Shown here: positions 1 to 8,796 of the stretch, piece after piece
Layout of the letters: every line of letters begins with the position of its first letter
Numbering within the stretch: position 1 is the first letter of the stretch
Origin: Actinobacteria bacterium HGW-Actinobacteria-4
GTDB lineage: Bacteria > Actinomycetota > Actinomycetes > Actinomycetales > Demequinaceae
NCBI GenBank assembly: GCA_002841315.1
Contig: PHEW01000003.1
Coordinates: forward strand, 186,001-250,000
Length of the DNA: 64,000 nt
Direction of reading: 5' to 3'
The notes under the pieces: model-generated
What the model was told of the DNA's origin: nothing
Seen by the model: only the letters and a program-made list of their open reading frames with translations
Databases searched by the model: none
Made by a program: the position numbers and the translations under genes

Positions 1-1022
1 CCATGGTCGCCTACGCGCTGGGCGTGGTGGTGGGTGCACCGCTCATCATGGTGGGCATGGGCCGCGTCAACCGCCGGCCGCTGCTGATATGGCTCAGCGC
101 GGCCTTCGCGGTCACCACGCTCGCGACGGCGCTCGCGCCCAATGTTGAGTCGCTCATGGTGATCCGCTTCTTGTCGGGCTTCCCCCACGGCGCGCTGCTG
201 GGTAGTGCAGCCTTTGTGGCCACCACCGTGCTGGGCGCGAAGCGGCGCGGGCTAGCCGTGGCGCTGATCATGATCGGACTGACCACCGCGACTATTGTGG
301 GCGTGCCCGCGATGCAGTGGGTATCAAACTCGTTCGGGTGGCGAGAGGCGTACTACGCGGTGTTCGTGGTTGGCCTTGTGACGCTCGCAGCTTTGTGGCT
401 CTTCACGCCGAGGATCGACGGCAACCCTCATGCCTCGTTGAAGGGCGAACTGCGGTCGCTCCGGGGCGCACCGCTGTGGACCGCCGTTGTGGCCACCACC
501 ATTGGATTCGCTGGGTTTGCTGCGGTGTTCTCCTACATCGTTCCCCTCATGGAGGACGCCAACGGACTCGATCCCTCCGCCGTGACATGGGTGCTCGTGG
601 TGATAGGCATGGGCTTCACCGTGGGTGCCGTGGTGGGCGGCCGGATATCCAGCACATCGCCAGTGCGGGCAGCCCGCGTGGGGCTCATCTGCGTGAGCGT
701 GGTGCTGACACTCCTGGGACTTTTCGGAACCATCGCGCCGCTGACCATCGTGATCGTGGTGTTGCTCGCCGTGTCGATTCAGATCTACTCACAATCCGCC
801 CAAACGCACCTCATGGACGTCATCCATACCTCACCCTCGCTGGGCAATGCGACCTCTCACGCGGCGCTCAATGCCGCCAACGCCCTGGGTGCAGGATTGG
901 GCGCGCTGGTGATCTGGTTGGGCTGGGGCTATGTGGCTCCGGCATGGGTCGCACTCGGGCTGACATTGATCGCGTTGGTGATGGTATTCCGCGGCGCGGG
1001 ATATCGCGGCGCACAGTCGTGA
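1..1022 (+). CDS. MFS transporter, 3' part
   Basis: The coding frame is already open at the window edge, so the true start and the first membrane helix lie upstream; about 339 residues are visible. The product is a hydrophobic major facilitator superfamily permease of the sugar-efflux/chloramphenicol-resistance type, with roughly ten visible helices, a short central loop near residues 140-150 and a second half that repeats the fold. The start of the visible part (YALGVVVGAPL) fits helix 2 of this family, and RFLSGFPHGALLG fits the helix 4 region. Substrate is unknown. It ends 34 bases before hemC but has no evident link to haem synthesis. Confidence 0.85.
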   Translation, partial: MVAYALGVVVGAPLIMVGMGRVNRRPLLIWLSAAFAVTTLATALAPNVESLMVIRFLSGFPHGALLGSAAFVATTVLGAKRRGLAVALIMIGLTTATIVGVPAMQWVSNSFGWREAYYAVFVVGLVTLAALWLFTPRIDGNPHASLKGELRSLRGAPLWTAVVATTIGFAGFAAVFSYIVPLMEDANGLDPSAVTWVLVVIGMGFTVGAVVGGRISSTSPVRAARVGLICVSVVLTLLGLFGTIAPLTIVIVVLLAVSIQIYSQSAQTHLMDVIHTSPSLGNATSHAALNAANALGAGLGALVIWLGWGYVAPAWVALGLTLIALVMVFRGAGYRGAQS

Positions 1023-1056
1023 CCGCGCAACCCTGGGCTGTGGGACGCTAGTCGCT

Positions 1057-1974
1057 ATGAAACTCCGACTGGGAACCCGCGCGTCGACACTCGCGACCAC
1101 TCAGTCGGGAATGGTGGCGGATGCGCTGGTAGCTGCGGCCGCGTCTCGCGGCACCACACTTGACGTGGAGCTCGTGGAGATCACCACCGAGGGGGACACC
1201 TCCACCGGCTCGTTGGTGGGTCTCAGCCAAGTGGGAGTGTTCGTCAATGCCCTCCGGGACGCGCTCATCGCGGGGGAGTGTGACCTCATTGTTCACTCGC
1301 TCAAAGACATGCCGGTGGATCCGCATCCTGACCTCAGCCTCGCCGCATTGGTGACTCGCGAAGACGTTCGCGACGCCCTGTGTACCGGTGGGATTGCGTG
1401 GGAAGAGTTGGCCGAGGGAGCAACCGTGGGGACGAGTTCGCCGCGCCGCGCGGCACAGCTCCGTGCCCTGAGGCCGGATCTCCGGGTAGTGGACATCCGA
1501 GGCAATGTTGACACCAGGCTTAGCAAACTTGGCAACGGCTTTGACGCCGTGGTGCTCGCCGCCGCAGGCCTCAAGCGGCTGGGGCGGCTCGACGAGGCCA
1601 CCCACCTGTTCAGCCCGGACCAGATGCTTCCTGCGCCCGGGCAGGGCGCGCTCGCGGTCGAGATTGCGGCCGATGCTGACGACGACCTTCGCTCTCTCGT
1701 CACCTCGCTCGATGATGCCGACACCCGCGCCGCAGTCACCGCCGAGCGGGCGGCGCTCGCGGTGCTCGACGGCGGTTGCGCGGTCCCCGTGGCGGCGCTC
1801 GCGATCGTCGATGGGCTTGACCTACGTCTCCATGTGAGAATCGTCAACACCGCTGGAACGCTCATGCTCAACGAGGTCTCTCGTGGGGTGAGTCGCGAGG
1901 CGCTGTCGATTGGCCGCAGCTCCGGACACGCGCTCTTGGGACGTGGGGCGGCACGGTTGATGGAGTCCACGTGA
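1057..1974 (+). CDS. hemC: Hydroxymethylbilane synthase (porphobilinogen deaminase)
   Basis: Joins four porphobilinogen molecules into hydroxymethylbilane in tetrapyrrole synthesis. The 305-residue length is normal for the family. The N-terminus (LRLGTRASTLATTQ) and the middle (TSSPRRAAQL, VDIRGNVDTRL) carry the conserved arginine-rich substrate sites, and LDGGCAVPVAAL near residue 245 holds the cysteine that binds the dipyrromethane cofactor. It is the first of four overlapping genes, hemC-hemD-hemB-hemL; its stop overlaps the hemD GTG start by four bases. The product chain supplies both haem and the sirohaem needed by the nitrite reductase encoded downstream. Confidence 0.97.
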   Translation: MKLRLGTRASTLATTQSGMVADALVAAAASRGTTLDVELVEITTEGDTSTGSLVGLSQVGVFVNALRDALIAGECDLIVHSLKDMPVDPHPDLSLAALVTREDVRDALCTGGIAWEELAEGATVGTSSPRRAAQLRALRPDLRVVDIRGNVDTRLSKLGNGFDAVVLAAAGLKRLGRLDEATHLFSPDQMLPAPGQGALAVEIAADADDDLRSLVTSLDDADTRAAVTAERAALAVLDGGCAVPVAALAIVDGLDLRLHVRIVNTAGTLMLNEVSRGVSREALSIGRSSGHALLGRGAARLMEST

Positions 1975-2768
1975 GCGAGAGGCGCTCCGGTCTTGCTGGC
2001 ATGCGGGTGCTCGTGCCCGTGACGGCGCAGCGCAGAGAGTTTGCCGAACGGCTCGCTGGCGAAGGCGCGCGCGTTGACGAGGCAGAGTTCATTGCCATCG
2101 CTCCGCCCACGGACCAGGCCGCCCTCGCGGCGGCTACTGCTCGATGGTGCGAAGGGGACTATGCCTGGATGGCGGTGACGAGCCGCAACGCGGTGCTGGC
2201 CGTCCACCACGCGGCCCAAGCGGCCGGGAGAGCCCTCGCAGCCCCGCAACCCACCGCGAGGGTCGCGACTGTTGGTGAGGCGACCCTCGCTGTGTGCGCC
2301 CAGGTGGGTCTTGAGGTCACCTTGGTACCAACGGACCGCCTCAACGCTGCAGGGCTTGTCGCGGCGTTCCCTGACGGCCCGGGCCGAGTCTTCGCCCCGC
2401 TCGGCAACTTGGCCTCCCCCGTGCTTGCGCGTGGCCTCGCACGCAAGGGGTGGGACGTTGACGCCGTCGAGGCCTACCGCACTGTCGATGGGCCGGGCCT
2501 GTCGCCGCTACAGGCGGCTGCCGTTGCGCAGGGAGGGTTCGACGCCGTCGTGTTGACCTCTGGCTCGGTGGCGACCAGGCTCGCGCAGACGTGCCCATCG
2601 ATCGATTCTGAGACCATGGTGGTAGCGATCGGGTCGACCACTGCGGCCGCGGCAAAGGCCGCAGGGTTGACGGTTCATGCCGTGGCAACCCAGCCGTCGT
2701 ATGCGTCGATCGTGGACAGCCTGATCGAGGTGCTAACCCAGCGTCGCCCTACAAAGGAGAGCTCGTGA
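1971..2768 (+). CDS. hemD: Uroporphyrinogen-III synthase
   Basis: Closes hydroxymethylbilane to uroporphyrinogen III, the branch point to haem and sirohaem. The 265-residue protein has the weakly conserved two-lobed HemD fold; recognisable parts are the N-terminal [19 protein letters not shown], the AVTSRNAV loop, and [15 protein letters not shown] plus [14 protein letters not shown] near the C-terminus. GTG start overlaps the hemC stop (GTGA), and its own stop overlaps the hemB start in the same way, so translational coupling is likely. A second HemD-like gene at 14428 carries a DNA-binding tail and is taken to be a regulator, so this copy is the biosynthetic enzyme. Confidence 0.93.
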   Translation: MSERRSGLAGMRVLVPVTAQRREFAERLAGEGARVDEAEFIAIAPPTDQAALAAATARWCEGDYAWMAVTSRNAVLAVHHAAQAAGRALAAPQPTARVATVGEATLAVCAQVGLEVTLVPTDRLNAAGLVAAFPDGPGRVFAPLGNLASPVLARGLARKGWDVDAVEAYRTVDGPGLSPLQAAAVAQGGFDAVVLTSGSVATRLAQTCPSIDSETMVVAIGSTTAAAAKAAGLTVHAVATQPSYASIVDSLIEVLTQRRPTKESS

Positions 2769-3754
2769 CCGCGACTGGACCCGACCGCAGACCGCGACGC
2801 ATGCGCACGCACGCGCCGATGCGCCGGCTGGTTGCGCAGACGCGTCCCCACCGGGCATCGCTCGTCTTGCCGGTCTTTGTCCGCGCAGGGCTGGAGGCAC
2901 CCCGCGACATTGACTCGCTTCCAGGCGTGAGGCAACACACGCTCGACTCTCTCGCTGGCGAGGTGAGAGCGGCGGCTGAGGCGGGCATCGGCGCCGTGAT
3001 GCTGTTCGCGATACCCGAAAGCAGGGATGCAACAGGCACGGAGGCCTGCGATCCTGACGGCATTCTCAATCGAGCTATCGCCGTGGCGGTCGCGGCCGCC
3101 GGGGGTGAGCTCGTGGTGATGGCGGACCTGTGCCTGGACGAGTTCACCGATCACGGCCATTGCGGCGTCCTTGACCAGCATGGCGCGGTCGACAACGATG
3201 CGACGCTCGATGTCTACGGGCGCATGGCCGTGTCGCAAGCAAACGCGGGCGCTCATGTGCTGGGACTCAGCGGCATGATGGACGGCCAAGTCGCGGCAGT
3301 GCGGATGGCCCTCGATGACGCTGGCCACACGGACACCTCGCTGCTCGCATACTCAGCGAAGTACGCCTCCGCCTTCTATGGCCCCTTCCGCGACGCGGTG
3401 GAGAGTTCGCTCGACGGCGATCGGCTCACGTACCAGATGGATCCGGCAAACTCCCGAGAAGGACTGCTTGAGGCGGAGCTGGACCAGATCGAGGGCGCGG
3501 ACATGGTGATGGTGAAGCCTGCACTGCCCTATCTTGACGTTCTCGCCGCGGTCGCGGCCGAGTCCCGGGTCCCCGTGGCCGCCTATCACGTATCCGGCGA
3601 GTATGCGCAGATCGAGGCCGCCGCTGAACGTGGTTGGCTTGACCGGCGCGCAGCGCACCTTGAGGTCCTGACAGCGATCACTCGTGCGGGCGCAGACATC
3701 GTGGTCACCTACGCGGCGCTCGACCTTGCCGCGTGGCTTGAGGCCGAACGATGA
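2765..3754 (+). CDS. hemB: Delta-aminolevulinic acid dehydratase (porphobilinogen synthase)
   Basis: Condenses two 5-aminolevulinate molecules into porphobilinogen. 329 residues, usual length. The two Schiff-base lysines are visible in [13 protein letters not shown] and [14 protein letters not shown]. The metal-binding stretch reads [14 protein letters not shown]: the first and last cysteines of the zinc-type site are present but the middle position is aspartate, a mixed form between the zinc-type (three Cys) and magnesium-type (Asp-rich) enzymes. GTG start overlaps the hemD stop; the stop overlaps the hemL ATG. The local gene order C-D-B-L means substrate made by HemL feeds HemB, HemC and HemD in turn. 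Confidence 0.96.
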   Translation: MTATGPDRRPRRMRTHAPMRRLVAQTRPHRASLVLPVFVRAGLEAPRDIDSLPGVRQHTLDSLAGEVRAAAEAGIGAVMLFAIPESRDATGTEACDPDGILNRAIAVAVAAAGGELVVMADLCLDEFTDHGHCGVLDQHGAVDNDATLDVYGRMAVSQANAGAHVLGLSGMMDGQVAAVRMALDDAGHTDTSLLAYSAKYASAFYGPFRDAVESSLDGDRLTYQMDPANSREGLLEAELDQIEGADMVMVKPALPYLDVLAAVAAESRVPVAAYHVSGEYAQIEAAAERGWLDRRAAHLEVLTAITRAGADIVVTYAALDLAAWLEAER

Positions 3755-5046
3755 GCGCTTGGAATGACCGCGCCCGGGCCATTCTGCCCGGCGGAGTGAA
3801 CTCTCCGGTTCGTGCGTGGAACGGCGTGGGCGGGGAGCCGGTCCCCTTGGTGTCCGCGTCAGGAGCGAAGGTCACCGATGCCGACGGGCGCGCCTATGTG
3901 GACCTGGTGGGCTCGTGGGGGCCAGCAATCTTGGGCCACGCCTTCCCCTCGGTGATCGAGGCAGTGCGGGAGGCCGCTGGGCGCGGGCTGTCCTTTGGCG
4001 CCACCAGTCCAGGAGAGGTCGAGCTCGCGGAACGCATCCGCGACCGCTACGCGCCGGCTCGCAAGGTGCGCTTGGTCAGCACGGGTACTGAGGCAACCAT
4101 GACGGCGCTCAGGCTCGCGCGCGGCGCGACCGGACGTGATGTGATCGTCAAGTTCGCGGGCTGCTACCACGGGCACTCCGATGCCCTGCTCGTTGCTGCG
4201 GGCTCGGGTCTCGCGACTGCCGGGGTCCCCGATTCGGCCGGGGTGCCAGCTGGCGCCGCAGCGGACACCCTCGTGGTGCCTTACGGCGACGCTGACGCCC
4301 TCCGCGCGGTGTTCGCCGAGCGCGGGCCGGGCATCGCGGCGGTGATCACTGAGGCGGCTCCGGCAAACATGGGAGTGGTGCGCCCGCCCGTGGGGTTCAA
4401 CGCGCTCATCGCCCAGTTGTGCACTGCCCATGGGTCCGTGTTCATTGTCGATGAGGTGCTCACGGGCTTCCGCGCGGGGCCGTCGGGATGGTGGGGCGTC
4501 GAGCGTGACGAGGCGATCGCAGCCGGGCAGGTGCCATGGGAGCCCGACCTCGTGACATTCGGGAAGGTCATCGGAGGTGGCCTGCCCGTGGCGGCGCTCG
4601 CTGGGCGCGCGGACCTCATGGACTACCTGGCACCAGTAGGCCCGGTGTACCAGGCGGGCACGCTGTCCGGAAACCCGGTTGCGGTGGCTGCCGGAATCGC
4701 GACGCTCGAGGCCCTGACCCCCGAGGTGCACGCGCGCGTCGCCTCGACCGCGGACGCAGTGCGCGTTGGAGCGAGTGAAGCCCTCAGCGCCGCGGGGGTG
4801 ACCCACAGCGTCGGCCGCGCTGGAACGCTGTTCTCGGTGTTCCTGGGTCTCGACGCGCCACCCCGAGACTTCGCGGAGGTATCTGGTCAAGACACCGCCG
4901 CCTACGCGAGCATGTTCCACGCGCTCCATGAGGCCGGCGTGTATCTCCCGCCAAGCGCCTTCGAGGCGTGGTTCGTGTCCGCGGCTCATAGCAGGGACGA
5001 TGCTGACGCCGTGGTGGATGCGATCGCCGCCTGGGCGCAGCGTTAG
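3751..5046 (+). CDS. hemL: Glutamate-1-semialdehyde 2,1-aminomutase
   Basis: PLP enzyme that turns glutamate-1-semialdehyde into 5-aminolevulinate, the last step of the C5 route. 431 residues. [14 protein letters not shown] holds the PLP lysine, [11 protein letters not shown] the aspartate that contacts the cofactor, and the N-terminus has the family signature [15 protein letters not shown] overlaps the hemB stop. It closes the hem operon; a 181-base gap follows before narK. Its presence shows that this organism makes haem precursors from glutamyl-tRNA; hemA (glutamyl-tRNA reductase) is not in the visible part and may lie just upstream. Confidence 0.97.
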   Translation: MSAWNDRARAILPGGVNSPVRAWNGVGGEPVPLVSASGAKVTDADGRAYVDLVGSWGPAILGHAFPSVIEAVREAAGRGLSFGATSPGEVELAERIRDRYAPARKVRLVSTGTEATMTALRLARGATGRDVIVKFAGCYHGHSDALLVAAGSGLATAGVPDSAGVPAGAAADTLVVPYGDADALRAVFAERGPGIAAVITEAAPANMGVVRPPVGFNALIAQLCTAHGSVFIVDEVLTGFRAGPSGWWGVERDEAIAAGQVPWEPDLVTFGKVIGGGLPVAALAGRADLMDYLAPVGPVYQAGTLSGNPVAVAAGIATLEALTPEVHARVASTADAVRVGASEALSAAGVTHSVGRAGTLFSVFLGLDAPPRDFAEVSGQDTAAYASMFHALHEAGVYLPPSAFEAWFVSAAHSRDDADAVVDAIAAWAQR

Positions 5047-5090
5047 CCCACGGCTGGCGGTCAAGTTCTCACAACGCGCGTGCTGACACG

Positions 5091-5117
5091 GTGAAGGAAA
5101 AGTTTCCTACCCTTTAC
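5091..5117 (+). promoter_or_regulatory. Candidate GlnR box upstream of the nitrate operon
   Basis: Read on the minus strand this is GTAAA-N6-GAAAC-N6-TTCAC. Known actinobacterial GlnR sites are repeats of GTnAC and GAAAC modules spaced by six bases, so three modules fit with one exact GAAAC and two one-mismatch GTnAC-type elements. It overlaps a perfect palindrome AGGAAA-AG-TTTCCT (5095-5108). Position is 111 bases before narK, the first gene of the nitrate/nitrite operon, which is a classic GlnR target. No binding data are available from sequence alone. Confidence 0.45.
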
Positions 5118-5227
5118 ACGCGGAGGTCCTTTCCGTAACACCCCATGCGTAGCGTCTGCATTAACCGGTGCTGGTTGAGGCGCCACCCGGGCGCCCAAAG
5201 AGGGCATCGCAAGGGGGGGGGAAACCC

Positions 5228-6622
5228 ATGGCCGTACAAGATCAGGCCGCCGCGGTGGCCATCGAGCCAGGCGTGGTTGGCAAAGGACGCTGGATCGAAC
5301 ACTGGGAACCTGAGAACGATGTGTTCTGGGAGGCAAAGGGCAAGGCGATCGCCTTCCGCAACCTCGTGTTCTCCATTGTCGCCGAGCACATCGGATTCTC
5401 GGTGTGGCTCCTGTGGAGCATCGTTGTTGTCAAGATGTACGGCACCTACGCCGCGGACGGCACGTTGGTGGCCGCCGGCGCGAACGGGTGGGCGTTGACG
5501 GCGAGCCAGGGGCTGACTCTGCTCGCCGTGGCATCTGGAGTGGGGGCCGTGCTCCGTATTCCCTACACGTTTGCCATCCCGCTGTTCGGCGGGCGCAACT
5601 GGACAGTGATCTCCGCGCTCCTGCTGCTGATTCCGACGTTGGGCCTCGCCTGGGTAGTGGGCAAGCCGGAGACCTCCTTCGGGGTGCTCGTGCTCATCGC
5701 GGCGACCGCCGGGTTCGGTGGCGGAAACTTCGCGAGCTCGATGTCCAACATCACCTTCTTCTACCCGGACAAGAAGAAGGGCTGGGCGCTCGGACTGAAC
5801 GCGGCGGGCGGCAACATCGGCGTCGCGGCAGCGCAGAAGGCGGTCCCGCTCGTGATTGGGCTCGGCGGTTGGGGATTGGCGAACGCAGGCCTGCTGTACG
5901 TGCCGCTCGCGCTCGCCTCGGCGATCCTTGCGTTCTTGTTCATGGACAACTTGCGTGAGGCCAAGGCAGACCCCAAGCCCACGGCACGGTCACTGACGCA
6001 CGGCCACACGTGGCTGATGTCGTTCCTGTACATCGGTACCTTTGGGTCGTTCATCGGCTACTCGGCGGCGTTCCCCACCTTGTTGACAGTGGTGTTCGAA
6101 CGCAGCGACATCGCACTGTCCTGGGGCTTTCTTGGCGCGCTTGTGGGATCGCTGTCGCGACCGTACGGCGGCAAGCTGGCGGACCGCTTTGGCGGGGCTA
6201 CTATCACCCTGATCTCGTTCATCGTGATGGCCGGCGCTGGCTGGGTCGCGGTGACGGGTGTGCAAGACAAGAACTTGTTCCTGTTCTTCATCAGCTTCAT
6301 GTTGCTCTTTGTGTTCACCGGCGTGGGCAATGGCTCGACCTACCGGATGATCCCGTCGATCTTCATGCGGACCGCAGCGAAGAAGGGCAACACCGACGAG
6401 ATCCGCCTGGACTTCAAGCGCCAGGCCGCCGGAGCGGTGGGCTTCATCTCTGCCGTCGGAGCGTTCGGGGGATTCTGTATCCCGTTCGTCTACCTCTGGG
6501 CGCGTGAGACGCACGGCACCATCGTTCCCGCTCTCCAGATCTACACCTACGTGTTCCTGGTGATGGCGGTATTGACGTGGGTGTTCTACATGCGCAAGGG
6601 CGCCACCATGAGGAACGTCTAG
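5228..6622 (+). CDS. narK: Nitrate/nitrite transporter, NarK type
   Basis: Membrane transporter of the NNP branch of the MFS that brings nitrate into the cell (or exchanges it for nitrite). From ATG 5228 the protein is 464 residues with about twelve helices. Two nitrate signature regions are present: GFGGGNFASSMSNITFF around residues 155-170 and GVGNGSTYRMIPSIF near 365. The start follows a nine-base G run that forms the ribosome site (5213-5221); an in-frame upstream ATG at 5168 would lie before this site and adds an unconserved tail. It is the first gene of the nitrate assimilation operon, two bases before the reductase gene. Leader contains a GGCGCC hairpin (5179-5195). Confidence 0.94.
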   Translation: MAVQDQAAAVAIEPGVVGKGRWIEHWEPENDVFWEAKGKAIAFRNLVFSIVAEHIGFSVWLLWSIVVVKMYGTYAADGTLVAAGANGWALTASQGLTLLAVASGVGAVLRIPYTFAIPLFGGRNWTVISALLLLIPTLGLAWVVGKPETSFGVLVLIAATAGFGGGNFASSMSNITFFYPDKKKGWALGLNAAGGNIGVAAAQKAVPLVIGLGGWGLANAGLLYVPLALASAILAFLFMDNLREAKADPKPTARSLTHGHTWLMSFLYIGTFGSFIGYSAAFPTLLTVVFERSDIALSWGFLGALVGSLSRPYGGKLADRFGGATITLISFIVMAGAGWVAVTGVQDKNLFLFFISFMLLFVFTGVGNGSTYRMIPSIFMRTAAKKGNTDEIRLDFKRQAAGAVGFISAVGAFGGFCIPFVYLWARETHGTIVPALQIYTYVFLVMAVLTWVFYMRKGATMRNV

Positions 6623-6624
6623 CA

Positions 6625-8796
6625 GTGTCCTCCACCTCCAACGCGACGGGCCCGCTGGCCCTCTCCACCAGCGGGTCCGTCGCGACCCATTGCCCCTACT
6701 GCGCGCTACAGTGCGCGCAAACGTTGACGCCAGCGCCAGGCGGTCCCACGCCGGTGAGCGTCGACGGACGCGCCTTTCCCACCAACCGCGGCGGGTTGTG
6801 CCAGAAGGGTTGGACCAGCGCGGAAGTTCTGTCCGTGCAGGACCGGATCACCATGCCGCAGATTCGCGAGGGCGACGGGTTTCGTGAAGCCTCTTGGCGG
6901 GAGGCGCTCGACACCATCGAGTTCCGATTGCGCGGCATTCAGGCGGTGAGCGGGAAGGACGCCATTGCGGTGTTTGGCGGAGGCGGCCTGACGAACGAGA
7001 AGGCGTATGCGCTGGGAAAGTTTGCGCGCGTGGTCCTCCAGACGCCGTACATCGACTACAACGGCCGGTTCTGCATGTCTTCCGCAGCTGCGGCCTCCAA
7101 CCGGGCATTCGGGGTGGACCGAGGGCTCGGATTCCCACTTGCTGACCTGAACGGTGCCGGCGCGGTGCTGATCATGGGCTCCAACATGAGCGTCACGATG
7201 CCGCCGTTCGTCCAGCACTTGTCCGGGGTGCGCGAGCGCGGCGGCTTGATCGTGGTGGATCCACGTAAGTCTGCGACCGCCCAGTTGGCTGACGGCGGAA
7301 AGGGCATGCACCTTCAGATCTCGCCAGGGACGGACATGGTGGTGCTGCTCGCGATCCTGCATGTGCTGATTCACGAAGGTCTGGTGGACGAGTCCTACCT
7401 CGCCGAACACACGAACGGCTGGGATGACGTCAAGACGTCGGTGGCCGCGTGGTGGCCCGAGCGTGCCGAAATCGAGTGCGGCGTAGACGCGGACGCGTTG
7501 CGTCAGGCGGCGCTGGTCCTCGCAGCGGCGTCACCACACCAAGGTGGACCCGGGGCGTACATCCTGACCGGGCGCGGCATGGAACAGATGTCCCAAGGGA
7601 CCGCCGCCGTGACGGCAGCCATCAACCTCGCGCTCGCACTGGGACTGCCAGGCCGGGTGGGCTCAGGCTTCGGCCCGGTGACGGGCCAGGGCAACGGCCA
7701 GGGGGGACGCGAACACGGCCAGAAGGCCGACCAGCTCCCCGGGTACCGTTCCATTTCCGATCCCGCCGTTCGCGAGTACGTGGCAGGCGTGTGGGGGGTG
7801 CCTGCGGATCATTTGCCCGGTCCCGGCATTCCGGCAGTTCAGTTGCTCAAGAAGCTCGGTGCTCCTGGTGGCCCTCGAGCGCTGCTAGTTCATGGGTCCA
7901 ACGTGGTGGTCAGCGCGCCCAATGCGGACGACGTGCGCAAGGCTTTGGCGCGGCTGTCGTTCCTGGTGGTGTGCGACATGGTGCCGTCGGAGACCGCACT
8001 GCTGGCAGACGTGATCTTGCCCGTGACCCAGTGGGCTGAGGAAGACGGCACGATGACCAACCTGGAGGGCCGCGTGATCCGCCGCCGCACTGCCGTCGCG
8101 GCACCCGGCGAGGCGCGTAGCGAACTGTGGATCCTGAACCGTCTTGCGGCGCGTTTGGGCTACCCGACGGGGTTCAGTACCGATCCGCAGGAGGTGTTCG
8201 CCGAACTGGCGCTTGCCTCCAAGGGCGGCCCTGCGGACTACTCAGGGATCTCCTACGAGCGCCTCGACGCTGGGGAGGAGATCTTCTGGCCATGCCCGGA
8301 GAGCGACGGTGAACCGCACCCTGGCACGCCGCGAATGTTCTTGGACGGCTTCAACACCCCAGACGGACGTGCACGCATGGTCCCCGTGGATCACCACGGG
8401 CCAGCGGATGACGTACGCCCGGACGCGCCCGTCTACCTCATCACCGGCAGGGTCTTGCAGCACTACCAAAGTGGCGCTCAAACCCGGCGGGTCGATTCCC
8501 TCAACGCGGCGCAGCCGAGCCCCTACGTCGAGATGCATCCGCTCCTTGCCGAGCGGCTTGGACTGGAACCAGGAGCGATGGTGGAACTCGAGTCTGCCCG
8601 CGGCGTCATCCAAGCGCGGGCGGTGGTGAGCGACACCATCCGTCACGACACGGTGTTCATGCCATTCCATTGGGCCGGGGCCGGAAGCGCCAATCGCCTC
8701 ACCAACGACGTCACGGACCCCACATCGGGAATGCCGGAATACAAAGTGTGCGCCGTGGCCGTGCGGCCCGCCACGCGGATAGGAGCGACAGCATGA
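6625..8796 (+). CDS. nasA: Assimilatory nitrate reductase catalytic subunit (molybdopterin enzyme)
   Basis: Reduces nitrate to nitrite in the cytoplasm using a bis-MGD molybdenum cofactor and one [4Fe-4S] cluster. GTG 6625 gives 723 residues. The N-terminal cluster motif is CPYCALQC followed by a fourth cysteine in GGLCQKGW; the molybdopterin oxidoreductase body follows, with AVFGGGGLTNEKAY and NGRFCMSSAAAA typical of the NasA/NarB branch, and the MGD-binding C-terminal barrel (LITGRVLQHYQSGAQTRR to the end). There is no extra C-terminal [2Fe-2S] domain, so electrons should come from the flavoprotein encoded next. Stop overlaps that gene's ATG by four bases. Confidence 0.93.
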   Translation: MSSTSNATGPLALSTSGSVATHCPYCALQCAQTLTPAPGGPTPVSVDGRAFPTNRGGLCQKGWTSAEVLSVQDRITMPQIREGDGFREASWREALDTIEFRLRGIQAVSGKDAIAVFGGGGLTNEKAYALGKFARVVLQTPYIDYNGRFCMSSAAAASNRAFGVDRGLGFPLADLNGAGAVLIMGSNMSVTMPPFVQHLSGVRERGGLIVVDPRKSATAQLADGGKGMHLQISPGTDMVVLLAILHVLIHEGLVDESYLAEHTNGWDDVKTSVAAWWPERAEIECGVDADALRQAALVLAAASPHQGGPGAYILTGRGMEQMSQGTAAVTAAINLALALGLPGRVGSGFGPVTGQGNGQGGREHGQKADQLPGYRSISDPAVREYVAGVWGVPADHLPGPGIPAVQLLKKLGAPGGPRALLVHGSNVVVSAPNADDVRKALARLSFLVVCDMVPSETALLADVILPVTQWAEEDGTMTNLEGRVIRRRTAVAAPGEARSELWILNRLAARLGYPTGFSTDPQEVFAELALASKGGPADYSGISYERLDAGEEIFWPCPESDGEPHPGTPRMFLDGFNTPDGRARMVPVDHHGPADDVRPDAPVYLITGRVLQHYQSGAQTRRVDSLNAAQPSPYVEMHPLLAERLGLEPGAMVELESARGVIQARAVVSDTIRHDTVFMPFHWAGAGSANRLTNDVTDPTSGMPEYKVCAVAVRPATRIGATA

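Noticed and set aside
5168..5227. Upstream ATG extension of narK
   Set aside because: The 20 extra residues are Pro/Arg/Gly-rich and include the ribosome-binding G run of the ATG at 5228.
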